In this document: piece after piece, positions 20,376 to 28,570 of the stretch | Layout: the number at the start of each line of letters is the position of its first letter | Numbering within the stretch: the stretch's first letter is position 1 | Assembly: GCF_901827175.1 (NCBI RefSeq) | Contig: NZ_LR594662.1 | Location: 2,914,001-2,978,000, forward strand | Direction: 5' to 3' | Length of the DNA: 64,000 nt | Source of the DNA: Variovorax sp. RA8 | GTDB taxonomy: Bacteria > Pseudomonadota > Gammaproteobacteria > Burkholderiales > Burkholderiaceae_C | Program-made: the position numbers and the translations under genes | The notes under the pieces: model-generated | The model's input: only the letters and a program-made list of their open reading frames with translations | The model's database searches: none | What the model was told of the DNA's origin: nothing

Positions 20376-20819
20376 ATGAAGGTCCTCAATCTCCAATGCG
20401 CGCACGGCCACGGCTTCGAAGGCTGGTTCGCATCCAATGACGACTTCGAGACGCAGCTCGCCGGCGGCCTCGTGTCCTGCCCCATGTGCAGCAACACGGC
20501 CATCACCAAGTTGCTCACTGCGCCGCGCCTGAACCTCGGCAGCGCCAAGCCGCCCGCCGAGGCTGCCCCGGCGCCCGTTGTCGCCCAGAACGACTCGCCC
20601 GAGGGGCGGTGGATGCGCGCGGTGCGCGAGGTCATGGCCAAGACCGAGGACGTCGGCGACCGCTTCGCCGCCGAGGCGCGCAAGATGCACTACGGCGAGG
20701 CCGAGGAGCGCGGCATCCGCGGCCAGGCCACGCGCGAGGAGGCCCGCGACTTGCTGGAGGAGGGTATTTCCGTCTTCTCGCTGCCGTTGCCGCCGGCCCT
20801 GAAGGAAACGCTTCAGTAG
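20376..20819 (+). CDS. DUF1178 family protein
   Basis: A 147-residue cytoplasmic protein of unknown function. The N-terminus MKVLNLQCAHGHGFEGWF with a Cys/His pair and a later SCPMCSNT suggest a small zinc-ribbon; the C-terminal half with RKMHYGEAEERGIRGQ is the most conserved DUF1178 block. The ATG at 20376 lies 11 bases after the NUDIX stop; longer in-frame starts lie inside the NUDIX gene and lack homology. It is frequently a neighbour of NUDIX and nuo genes in betaproteobacteria. No function is claimed. Confidence 0.88.
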   Translation: MKVLNLQCAHGHGFEGWFASNDDFETQLAGGLVSCPMCSNTAITKLLTAPRLNLGSAKPPAEAAPAPVVAQNDSPEGRWMRAVREVMAKTEDVGDRFAAEARKMHYGEAEERGIRGQATREEARDLLEEGISVFSLPLPPALKETLQ

Positions 20820-20843
20820 GCGGCTGCGCGGCCGCCTCTTGTC

Positions 20844-22628
20844 TCAGGCTGCGAACTGCAGCGCTGCCAGGCGCGCGTAGACGCCGTTTTGCGCAACCAG
20901 CGCGGCGTGCGTTCCCTGTTCCACGATGCCCCCGTGGTCGAGCACGACGATGCGATCGGCCTTCTGCACCGTCGCCAGCCGGTGCGCGATGACCAGCGTG
21001 GTGCGGCCCGTCATCGCCGATTCCAGCGCGGCCTGCACCATGCGCTCGCTCTCGGCATCGAGCGCGCTGGTCGCCTCGTCGAGCAGCAGCAGCGGCGGGT
21101 TCTTCAGCATGGCCCGCGCGATCGCGATGCGCTGGCGCTGGCCACCCGACAGGCGCACGCCACGCTCGCCGAGGAAGGTGTCATAGCCCTCGGGCAGGGC
21201 CCGCAGGAAACCGTCGGCAAAGGCCGCGCGCGCCGCGGCATGCACCTCCTCGGCGCTGGCTTCGGGCCGGCCGTAGCGGATGTTCTCGAAGGCGCTGGCG
21301 GAGAAGATCACCGCGTCCTGCGGTACCAGCCCGATGCGCGTGCGCAGGGCGTCGAGCGCCAGGTCGGCGAGCGGCGCCCCGTCGAGCAGGATGCGGCCTG
21401 ATTGCGGATCGTAGTAGCGCAGCAGCAGCTGGAACACCGTGCTCTTGCCCGCGCCGCTCGATCCCACCAGCGCCACCGTCTCCCCGGGTGCGATGTCCAG
21501 GCTGAAGTCCCGCAGCGCCGGCGTGCCGGGGCGCGAGGGGTAGTGGAAGGTGACCCGCTCGAAGCGCACCGCACTCCCGGCCTCCGGCACCGTGGCCGGC
21601 GCGGGCCGGTCCGGCGACACGATCGCCGGCTTCGCGTGCAGCAGCTCCATCAGCCGCTCGGTGGCGCCTGCCGCGCGCAGCAGGTCGCCATACACCTCGC
21701 CCAGCACCGCCGCGGCGCTCGCCAGGATGATCACGTAGACCACCGTCTGCCCAAGGTGCCCGGCGGTGATGTCGCCGTGCAGCACCGCCTGCGTGCCCTG
21801 GTACAGCCCCCACAGCAGCGCAGCAGAGGTGGCAATGATGATGAAGGCGACCAGCACCGAGCGCGCCTTGGTGCGGCGCACGGCGGTGCGGAAGGCGCTG
21901 TCGGTCGAGGCGTCGAAGCGCGCCGCCTCGCGCCCCTCGGCCGTGTAGCTCTGCACCACGGGAATGGCGTTCAGCACCTCGGCCGCGATGGCGCTCGAAT
22001 CGGCCACCCGGTCCTGGCTGGCGCGCGAAAGCCGGCGCACCCGGCGGCCGAACCACATGCTGGGCAGCACCACCAGCACCAGGATGCCCAGCACCTGCAC
22101 CATCACGTAGGGATTGGTCCAGACCAGCATCGCCAGCGCGCCGGCGCCCATCACCGCATTGCGCAGCCCCATGCTGAGCGACGACCCGACCACGGTCTGG
22201 ACCAGCGTCGTGTCGGCCGTCAGGCGCGACAGCACCTCGCCGGTCTGGGTAGTCTCGAAAAAGGCCGGGCTCTGGCGCAGTACATGGGCGTAGACCGCAT
22301 TGCGCAGGTCCGCCGTGACGCGCTCGCCCAGCCAGCTCACCGTGTAGAAGCGCGCCGCCGAGAAGACCCCGAGCGCCACAGCGACACCGAAGAGGGCCAG
22401 GAAATGCCCGCGCAGTGCCATCGTCTGCGCGCCGCGGTCGGCGCCCACCAGGCCGCCATCGATCAGGCTGCGCAGGGCGACCGGGAACACCAGGGTGGTC
22501 ATGGCTGCCAGGACCAGGAATACCGCGGCCAGGGCGATCTGGACGCGGTAGGGCCGCAGGAAGGGCGAGAGGCCGGAAAGCGATCGGGGCGCGCCCTTGG
22601 GCGCGGGCGACGAGCGAGGGGAAACCAT
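20844..22628 (-). CDS. ABC exporter, fused permease-ATPase (MsbA/LmrA type)
   Basis: A 594-residue half-transporter expected to work as a homodimer in the inner membrane. The first about 330 residues form a type 1 exporter membrane domain with six helices (first helix ALAAVFLVLAAMTTLVFPVA). The ATPase domain has Walker A GSSGAGKST, signature LSGGQRQRIAIARAM, Walker B LLLLDEATSALD and the switch histidine in VIAHRLAT. A Ser/Pro-rich N-terminal extension of about 20 residues precedes the membrane domain. It is divergent from the marR-efflux operon, with a 78-base intergenic region. Substrate is unknown; lipid, peptide or drug export are all possible. Confidence 0.92.
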   Translation of the reverse strand: MVSPRSSPAPKGAPRSLSGLSPFLRPYRVQIALAAVFLVLAAMTTLVFPVALRSLIDGGLVGADRGAQTMALRGHFLALFGVAVALGVFSAARFYTVSWLGERVTADLRNAVYAHVLRQSPAFFETTQTGEVLSRLTADTTLVQTVVGSSLSMGLRNAVMGAGALAMLVWTNPYVMVQVLGILVLVVLPSMWFGRRVRRLSRASQDRVADSSAIAAEVLNAIPVVQSYTAEGREAARFDASTDSAFRTAVRRTKARSVLVAFIIIATSAALLWGLYQGTQAVLHGDITAGHLGQTVVYVIILASAAAVLGEVYGDLLRAAGATERLMELLHAKPAIVSPDRPAPATVPEAGSAVRFERVTFHYPSRPGTPALRDFSLDIAPGETVALVGSSGAGKSTVFQLLLRYYDPQSGRILLDGAPLADLALDALRTRIGLVPQDAVIFSASAFENIRYGRPEASAEEVHAAARAAFADGFLRALPEGYDTFLGERGVRLSGGQRQRIAIARAMLKNPPLLLLDEATSALDAESERMVQAALESAMTGRTTLVIAHRLATVQKADRIVVLDHGGIVEQGTHAALVAQNGVYARLAALQFAA

Positions 22629-22670
22629 GGGGTCGCATTCTACCGAACGCTTGCCCTTTCAAAGGTCGCC

Positions 22671-22699
22671 TTGACAATTACTGTCACGGCAACTATTAT
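22671..22699 (+). promoter_or_regulatory. Sigma-70 promoter of the marR-efflux operon
   Basis: TTGACA at 22671-22676 and TATTAT at 22694-22699 are separated by exactly 17 bases. The expected transcription start falls at about 22705-22707, which coincides with the marR ATG at 22707, so the mRNA may be leaderless. Confidence 0.75.
22672..22686. promoter_or_regulatory. Candidate MarR operator TGACA-attac-TGTCA
   Basis: A perfect 5-bp inverted repeat with a 5-base spacer overlaps the -35 box of the marR promoter. Position and symmetry fit autorepression by the dimeric MarR protein, which binds 15-20 bp palindromes; binding itself is inferred. Confidence 0.55.
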
Positions 22700-22706
22700 T
22701 TCTGGC

Positions 22707-23255
22707 ATGCCTGCTTCCACCGATCCTGCCGCTGCCGTCCCGCCGCCCGATCCCGGGGGCGAGACGGTCGGGTTCTACAAGCCCGATTCGTACAACGCCG
22801 AGGAGAGTGTCGGCCACATGATGCGGCGCATCACCACCATGCTCTCGCAGGCGGTTGCCAGCCAGATGTCGGAGCCGAGCGGCCCGACCTTCCCGCAGTG
22901 GGCACCCCTGTTCAAGTTGCACATGGGCCACGCGACCACGGTCGCCGAACTCGCGCGCGAGTGCCAGCTCGACACCGGCGCCATGACCCGCCTGCTCGAC
23001 CGGCTGGAGGCCAAGGGCCTGTGCCGGCGCGTGCGCTCGGTCTCCGATCGCCGCGTGGTCAACATCGAGCTGACGGAGGAGGGGCGCGAAGCCGCGCGCC
23101 AGGTGCCGCATGTGCTGTGCAGCGTGCAGAACGAACTCCTCACTGGCTTCAGCGCCGAGGAATGGACGCAGCTCAAGCACTATCTGCGCCGCCTCCTGGA
23201 CAACGCCCAGGCCATCGCGGCCCGTGGAGAAAAGAATGACCCCGCTTCTTCCTGA
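22707..23255 (+). CDS. MarR family transcriptional regulator of the efflux operon
   Basis: A 182-residue winged-helix regulator. The HTH core includes TTVAELARECQLDTGAMTRL and LLDRLEAKGL, followed by the wing RVRSVSDRRVVNIELTEEG, the DNA-binding hallmark of the family. An N-terminal extension of about 35 residues is Pro/Asp-rich. It is the first gene of an operon with an outer-membrane channel and EmrAB, overlapping the next gene by 20 bases, so it probably represses this efflux system and is released by a phenolic or drug-like ligand (family knowledge, MprA/EmrR-type). No Shine-Dalgarno sequence precedes the ATG, consistent with the predicted leaderless transcript. Confidence 0.93.
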   Translation: MPASTDPAAAVPPPDPGGETVGFYKPDSYNAEESVGHMMRRITTMLSQAVASQMSEPSGPTFPQWAPLFKLHMGHATTVAELARECQLDTGAMTRLLDRLEAKGLCRRVRSVSDRRVVNIELTEEGREAARQVPHVLCSVQNELLTGFSAEEWTQLKHYLRRLLDNAQAIAARGEKNDPASS

Positions 23256-24714
23256 AACCGCCCGGCGACCCGTGGCGGTGCTCGCCGCTGCCGCCGCGTT
23301 GTTCCTCGCCGGCTGCGCCGACATGGGCCGCATCGACTCGCACGCCAGCCTGCGCGACGCCGCTTCGATCGGCCTCACGCCCGAGGCCGCCGCCATGACC
23401 GTACCCACCGTCGACAGCCAATGGTGGATGGGCTTCGGCGATGCCCAGCTCAACGCCCTGGTGGACCAGGCGCTGCAAGGCAATCCAAACCTGCAGGTGG
23501 CGCGATCCCGCCTCGAGCGCGCGCAGGCCGCAATCGGCGCTGCCGAGGCCGCCCGCCTGCCAAAGGTCGACGGGCAGCTCGACCTCAACAAGCAGAAGTT
23601 CAGCAGCAACTACATTTATCCCGCGCCCCTGGGCGGCTCGCGGCAAGAGCTCGGCACGCTGCAGCTCAATGCCAGCTGGGAGCTGGATTTCTTCGGTCGC
23701 AACCGCACCGCCATCGAGACTGCAGTCGGCAGCACCAATGCCGCGGCGGCCGATGCGGACGCGGCACGAGTCCTGCTGGCGAGCAACGTGGCACGCGCCT
23801 ATGTCCAATGGGCCCGCCTCGATGACCAGCTGACGGTGGCCCGGCGCACGCTCTCCCAGCGCGAGGAGACCCTCAAGCTGGTGCGCGACCGCGTCTCGGC
23901 AGGCCTCGACACGCGCCTCGAGCAGTTCCAGAGCGAAGGCGGCCTGCCCCAGGCGCGCCAGCAGATCGAGTCGTTGAACGAGCAGATCGCCCTCGCACGC
24001 AATGCGCTGGACGCGCTGGTGGGCCAGCCCGGGGCCACCGGGGCGCTGGCGGCGCCGAGGACCGACGGCCTCCGTCCGATCGCACTGCAGCCCACGATCC
24101 CCGCCGACCTGCTGGGCCGGCGCGCCGACATCGCCGCTGCGCGCTGGCGTGTCGAGGCCGCGACCAGCGACGTCGCCAATGCGAAGACCCAGTTCTATCC
24201 CAACGTCAACCTGGTCGCCTTCGCCGGTTTCTCGGCGCTCGGCTTCGGCCAGCTCACCAAGTCGGGCAGCGAGCAGTGGAGCGTGGGCCCGGCGGTGCGG
24301 CTGCCGATCTTCGAGGGCGGCCGACTGCGCGCCAACCTGCGCGGCAAGACGGCCGACCTCGATGCCGCGATCGAGAGCTACAACGCGGCCGTGCTCGACG
24401 CGGTGCGCGACGTGGCCGACCAGGTCGCGACTGCCCAGTCCGTCGCGCGCCAGCAGGCCGAGCAGGCCGCCTCCCAGCGTGCCGCCGAATCTGCCTACGA
24501 CATCGCGGTGCAGCGCTATGGCGCGGGCCTGGGCAACTACCTCAACGTGCTGACGGCCGAAACCACTGTGCTCGCCGAACGCCGCCAGGCCGTCGACCTG
24601 TCTGCGCGCGCCCTCGAAACTCAGGTGGGGCTCGCGCGCGCACTGGGCGGCGGCTGGCAGCCGCCGGCGCAGGCCACCGCCGATGCCGGCCGGACGGCGT
24701 CCCGACACCCCTGA
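23236..24714 (+). CDS. Outer-membrane efflux lipoprotein (NodT/OprM family)
   Basis: A 492-residue TolC-like channel of a tripartite efflux pump. A signal peptide ends in the lipobox LAGC with Cys27 as lipidation site. Two repeated OEP domains follow, with typical segments SQWWMGFGDAQLNALVDQAL and LGNYLNVLTAETTVLAERRQ. The start codon lies 20 bases inside marR (different frame), with GGAGAAAAGA as ribosome site, so expression is coupled to the regulator. The next genes encode the periplasmic adaptor and the MFS pump, completing the system. Confidence 0.95.
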   Translation: MTPLLPETARRPVAVLAAAAALFLAGCADMGRIDSHASLRDAASIGLTPEAAAMTVPTVDSQWWMGFGDAQLNALVDQALQGNPNLQVARSRLERAQAAIGAAEAARLPKVDGQLDLNKQKFSSNYIYPAPLGGSRQELGTLQLNASWELDFFGRNRTAIETAVGSTNAAAADADAARVLLASNVARAYVQWARLDDQLTVARRTLSQREETLKLVRDRVSAGLDTRLEQFQSEGGLPQARQQIESLNEQIALARNALDALVGQPGATGALAAPRTDGLRPIALQPTIPADLLGRRADIAAARWRVEAATSDVANAKTQFYPNVNLVAFAGFSALGFGQLTKSGSEQWSVGPAVRLPIFEGGRLRANLRGKTADLDAAIESYNAAVLDAVRDVADQVATAQSVARQQAEQAASQRAAESAYDIAVQRYGAGLGNYLNVLTAETTVLAERRQAVDLSARALETQVGLARALGGGWQPPAQATADAGRTASRHP

Positions 24715-24743
24715 ACACATTGCGCGATTCCGAAGGACATTCC

Positions 24744-26051
24744 ATGGACAGCAACAACACACCCGATGCGAACGTTCCGGCCGAGGCGCCGGCCTCCAAC
24801 GGCAAGCGACGCCGCGCCCTCACCGCGCTGGCCGCCGCCGTGGTCGTGGCCGGCGCCGGCTGGGGCGCGTACGAATGGCTGGTCGCCAGCCACTACGAGT
24901 CGACCGACAACGCCTACGTGCAGGGCAACGTGATCCAGATCACGCCCCAGATCGGCGGCACGGTGATGGCCATCATGGCCGACGACACCGACCTGGTGAA
25001 GACCGGCCAGCCGCTGGTGCAGCTCGATCCCGCCGATGCCAAGGTCGCCCTCGAGCAGGCCGAGGCGGCGCTCGGGCAGGCGGTGCGCCAGGTCCGCACG
25101 CTCTACGCCAACAACGGCTCGCTGGCCGCGCAGGTCTCGCTGCGCCAGGCCGACATCGTCAAGGCGCAGAGCGACATCGCCCGTGCGCAGGACGACCTCA
25201 GGCGCCGCCAGGCGCTGTCGGGCAACGGCGCGGTGTCGAAGGAAGAACTCAACCACGCCGAAACCACGCTCGCCAACGCGAAGAGCGCGTTGGCCGCGGC
25301 GCAGGCCGGCGTGATCGCGGCGCGCGAGCAGTTGGCCAGCAACCAGTCGCTCACCGAAGGCACCAGCGTCGAGGAGCACCCCAGCGTGCAGGCCGCCGCC
25401 GCCAAGGTGCGCGAAGCCTATCTCGCGACGCAGCGCGTCGCGCTGCCCGCCCCGGTGGAAGGCTACGTCGCCAAGCGCACCGTGCAGCTCGGCCAGCGCG
25501 TGGCGGCCGGCACGCCCATGATGTCGATCGTGCCGCTCAACCAGCTGTGGGTCGATGCCAACTTCAAGGAAGTCCAGCTTCGCAACATCCGCATCGACCA
25601 GCCGGTGAAACTCATCGCCGACGTGTACGGCAAGAAGGTCGAGTACACCGGCCATGTCGCCGGCCTCGGCGTGGGCACCGGCGCCGCCTTTGCGCTGCTG
25701 CCGGCGCAGAACGCCACCGGCAACTGGATCAAGGTGGTGCAGCGGGTGCCCGTGCGCATCGCGCTCGACGCCGAGCAGCTCAAGGCCAACCCGCTGCGCG
25801 TGGGCCTGTCGATGGACGTCGAGGTCGACGTGCGGCAAAAGGGCGGCAAGATGCTGGCCGATGCGCCGCGCGCCAGCGCGCTGGCCCAGACGCAGGTCTA
25901 CAGCCAGCTCGACCAGGGCGCCGATGCCGAGGTGCAGCGCATCATCGCGGCCAACCTGGGCCGCGGCGCGGCGCTCGCGAACACGGCCTCCAAGCCACCC
26001 GTCGCCACCGTGCCGCCCGCCGGCCCGCGCTCGCACGTCAACCCGATCTGA
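24744..26051 (+). CDS. emrA: EmrA-type membrane fusion protein (HlyD family)
   Basis: A 435-residue periplasmic adaptor. After a short cytoplasmic N-terminus comes one transmembrane helix (about residues 26-46) and then the biotinyl-lipoyl half-motif STDNAYVQGNVIQITPQIGG, a long coiled-coil hairpin rich in Ala/Gln (about residues 95-210), the second lipoyl half with PAPVEGYVAKRTVQLGQRV, and a beta-barrel domain. It bridges the NodT-like channel to the EmrB pump. It lies 29 bases after the channel gene and 14 before emrB. The C-terminal about 40 residues are less conserved and Ala/Pro-rich. Confidence 0.95.
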   Translation: MDSNNTPDANVPAEAPASNGKRRRALTALAAAVVVAGAGWGAYEWLVASHYESTDNAYVQGNVIQITPQIGGTVMAIMADDTDLVKTGQPLVQLDPADAKVALEQAEAALGQAVRQVRTLYANNGSLAAQVSLRQADIVKAQSDIARAQDDLRRRQALSGNGAVSKEELNHAETTLANAKSALAAAQAGVIAAREQLASNQSLTEGTSVEEHPSVQAAAAKVREAYLATQRVALPAPVEGYVAKRTVQLGQRVAAGTPMMSIVPLNQLWVDANFKEVQLRNIRIDQPVKLIADVYGKKVEYTGHVAGLGVGTGAAFALLPAQNATGNWIKVVQRVPVRIALDAEQLKANPLRVGLSMDVEVDVRQKGGKMLADAPRASALAQTQVYSQLDQGADAEVQRIIAANLGRGAALANTASKPPVATVPPAGPRSHVNPI

Positions 26052-26065
26052 GGCAGGGCACGACG

Positions 26066-27637
26066 ATGGCGACCGCAGCAACGCCCGCCCCGCCCGCCGC
26101 CGTTCATCCGCCGCTCGAGGGCTCGGCCCGCCTGTGGGGCACGATCGCGCTCTCTGCGGCGACCTTCATGAACGTGCTCGACACCTCGATCGCGAACGTA
26201 TCGCTGCCGGCCATCTCGGGCGACCTGGGCGTGAGCTCCACGCAGGGCACCTGGGTCATCACCAGCTTCGCAGTCGCCAATGCGATCGCCGTCCCGCTCA
26301 CCGGTTGGCTGACCCAGCGCTTCGGCCAGGTGCGGCTGTTCATGACCAGCGTGCTGCTGTTCATCATCAGCTCCTGGCTGTGCGGCCTGGCGCCCAACAT
26401 GACCATGCTGATCGCCTTCCGCGCGTTGCAGGGCTTCGTAGCCGGGCCGATGATCCCGCTGTCGCAGACGCTGCTGCTGTCGAGCTACCCGAAGGCCAAG
26501 GCCGGGCTGGCGATGGCGATGTGGTCGATGACCACGCTGGTCGCGCCCGTCATGGGGCCGCTGCTGGGCGGCTGGATCACCGACAACATTTCCTGGCCCT
26601 GGATCTTCTACATCAACATCCCCGTGGGCCTGCTCGCCGCAGGCATCACCTGGGGCATCTACCACAAGCGCGAGAGCACCACGCGCAAGGTGCCGATCGA
26701 CGGCATCGGCCTGGCGCTGCTGGTGCTGTGGGTAGGCTCGCTGCAGCTCATGCTCGACAAGGGCAAGGAGCTCGACTGGTTCCACTCGCCCGAGGTCGTC
26801 GCGATGGCGGTGGTGGCGGCGGTCGGCTTCGCCTTCTTCCTCGTGTGGGAGCTGACGGACAAGCACCCGGTGGTCGACCTGTCGCTCTTCAAGCGGCGCA
26901 ACTTCTGGTCCGGCGCGCTCGCCACCGCGGTGGCCTACGGCCTGTTCTTCGGCAACGTGGTGATCCTGCCGCTGTGGCTGCAGCAGTTCATGGGCTACAC
27001 CGCCACGCAGGCCGGCATGATCATGGCGCCGGTGGGGCTGCTGGCGATCGTGTTCTCGCCGATCGTCGGCCTCACGGTCGGCAGGATCGATCCGCGCCGC
27101 TATGCGACCTTCTCCTTCCTGGTGTTCGCGCTCGTGCTGTGGATGCGCTCGAACTTCAACACCCAGGCCGACTTCTGGACCATCATGATCCCGACCGTGA
27201 TCCAGGGCGTCGCGATGGCCTTCTTCTTCATCCCGCTGGTGACGATCACGCTCTCGGGCCTGTCGCCCGATCGTATCGCGGCGGCCTCGGGCCTGTCGAA
27301 CTTCGCGCGCATCACCGCGGGCGCCATGGGCACCTCGATCGCGACCACCCTGTGGGAGAACCGCGCCGCGCTGCACCATGCGCAGCTGGTCGAGTCGGTC
27401 AACCAGGGCAGCCCGGCGACCCAAAGTGCCATGGCCGGGCTGAGTGCGAGCGGCTTCTCCGCCGAGCAGGTGCTGGGACAGATCAACCGCCTGGTGGACC
27501 AGCAGTCCTTCATGCTGGCAGCCAACGACGTGTTCTACGCGTCGGCGGTGCTGTTCCTGCTGCTGATTCCCTTCGTCTGGCTGGCGAAGCCTGCGCGCAG
27601 CGGCGGCGCATCGGACGCCGCCGCAGGCGCGCACTGA
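26066..27637 (+). CDS. emrB: EmrB/QacA-type MFS drug exporter (DHA2 family)
   Basis: A 523-residue inner-membrane proton/drug antiporter with 14 predicted helices. The first helix carries the DHA2 motif MNVLDTSIANVSLPAIS, followed by WVITSFAVANAIAVPLTGWL and the motif-A region QRFGQVRLFM. It is the last gene of the marR - OMF - emrA - emrB operon and supplies the pump. Substrate is unknown; hydrophobic weak acids, uncouplers or aromatic compounds are typical for this family. Confidence 0.96.
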   Translation: MATAATPAPPAAVHPPLEGSARLWGTIALSAATFMNVLDTSIANVSLPAISGDLGVSSTQGTWVITSFAVANAIAVPLTGWLTQRFGQVRLFMTSVLLFIISSWLCGLAPNMTMLIAFRALQGFVAGPMIPLSQTLLLSSYPKAKAGLAMAMWSMTTLVAPVMGPLLGGWITDNISWPWIFYINIPVGLLAAGITWGIYHKRESTTRKVPIDGIGLALLVLWVGSLQLMLDKGKELDWFHSPEVVAMAVVAAVGFAFFLVWELTDKHPVVDLSLFKRRNFWSGALATAVAYGLFFGNVVILPLWLQQFMGYTATQAGMIMAPVGLLAIVFSPIVGLTVGRIDPRRYATFSFLVFALVLWMRSNFNTQADFWTIMIPTVIQGVAMAFFFIPLVTITLSGLSPDRIAAASGLSNFARITAGAMGTSIATTLWENRAALHHAQLVESVNQGSPATQSAMAGLSASGFSAEQVLGQINRLVDQQSFMLAANDVFYASAVLFLLLIPFVWLAKPARSGGASDAAAGAH

Positions 27638-27664
27638 TTCCTCTCGCGGCGAGTCGTTCCCGCA

Positions 27665-27707
27665 CCGCAGCATAGGCATTTGCCCCAGTAGGCAAGTCCT
27701 GCTGCGG
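27665..27707 (+). other. Nested stem-loop in the emrB - livG intergenic region
   Basis: Outer arms CCGCAGCA (27665-27672) and TGCTGCGG (27700-27707) are perfectly complementary, and they enclose the hairpin TTGCC-ccagta-GGCAA (27680-27695). It may be the transcription end of the efflux operon or part of the liv leader. There is no T-tract. Confidence 0.4.
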
Positions 27708-27749
27708 CTGCAAACAATGCGTTCCGCGCAGCCATGGTGGCGCGCTCAG

Positions 27750-27803
27750 ATGGACCGCATGACCGATCTTTCCTTCCAGCACCCGGGCGACCGCGCGAGA
27801 TGA
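27750..27803 (+). CDS. Possible 17-residue leader ORF coupled to livG
   Basis: An ATG at 27750 opens 17 codons (MDRMTDLSFQHPGDRAR) whose TGA at 27801-27803 overlaps the livG ATG at 27800-27802. A four-base ATGA overlap is a classical translational-coupling arrangement. No amino-acid run suggestive of an attenuator (such as repeated Leu or Val codons) is present, so it may be fortuitous. Confidence 0.2.
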   Translation: MDRMTDLSFQHPGDRAR

Positions 27804-28570
27804 GCGACATCATTCTCGAGACACGTCAGCTCACCAAGGAATTCAAGGGCTTCACCGCCGTCAGCAAAGTCGATCTGAAGGTGGTGCGCGGCTCGATCCA
27901 TGCCTTGATCGGACCCAACGGCGCGGGCAAGACGACCTGCTTCAACCTGCTCACCAAGTTCCTCGAGCCGACTTCGGGGACCATCCTCTTCAATGGACAG
28001 GACATCACGGGCGAGCGCCCGGCGCAGATCGCGCGCCGCGGCATCATCCGCTCCTTCCAGATCTCCGCCGTGTTCCCTCATCTCACCCTGCTCGAGAATG
28101 TGCGCCTGGGCCTGCAGCGCGCGCTCGGCACCTCCTACCATTTCTGGAAGAGCGAGAAGACGCTCAAGCCGCTCGAAGTCCGCGCCCGCGCGCTGCTGGC
28201 CGAGGTCGGCCTCGAGGAGCTCGCCGACGAGCAGACCGTGAACCTGCCCTACGGCCGCAAGCGCGCGCTCGAGATCGCGACCACGCTCGCGATGGAGCCC
28301 GAGCTGATGCTCCTCGACGAGCCGACACAGGGCATGGGCCACGAGGATGTGCACCGCGTGGCCGAGCTGATCAAGCGCGTCTCGGCCGGCCGCACCATCC
28401 TGATGGTGGAGCACAACATGAGCGTGGTCTCCACCATCGCCGACACGATCACGGTGCTGCAGCGCGGCGCCGTGCTGGCCGAGGGGCCGTATGCCGAAGT
28501 CTCGCGCAACCCGCAGGTGATGGAAGCCTACATGGGCACCACCGACGGCCAGCTGCAGGGAGCCCATTGA
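27800..28570 (+). CDS. livG: LIV-type ABC transporter ATP-binding protein LivG
   Basis: A 256-residue ATPase of the branched-chain amino acid/amide uptake (HAAT) family. Walker A is GPNGAGKTT, the family insertion after Q-loop (RSFQISAVFPHLTLLENV) is present, the signature is the LivG-type variant LPYGRKRALEIATTLA, and Walker B is LMLLDEPTQGM. The ATG at 27800 matches the family N-terminus. It opens the operon livG - livF - SBP - SBP - livH - livM; livF begins directly at the next base after the stop. Confidence 0.95.
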   Translation: MSDIILETRQLTKEFKGFTAVSKVDLKVVRGSIHALIGPNGAGKTTCFNLLTKFLEPTSGTILFNGQDITGERPAQIARRGIIRSFQISAVFPHLTLLENVRLGLQRALGTSYHFWKSEKTLKPLEVRARALLAEVGLEELADEQTVNLPYGRKRALEIATTLAMEPELMLLDEPTQGMGHEDVHRVAELIKRVSAGRTILMVEHNMSVVSTIADTITVLQRGAVLAEGPYAEVSRNPQVMEAYMGTTDGQLQGAH

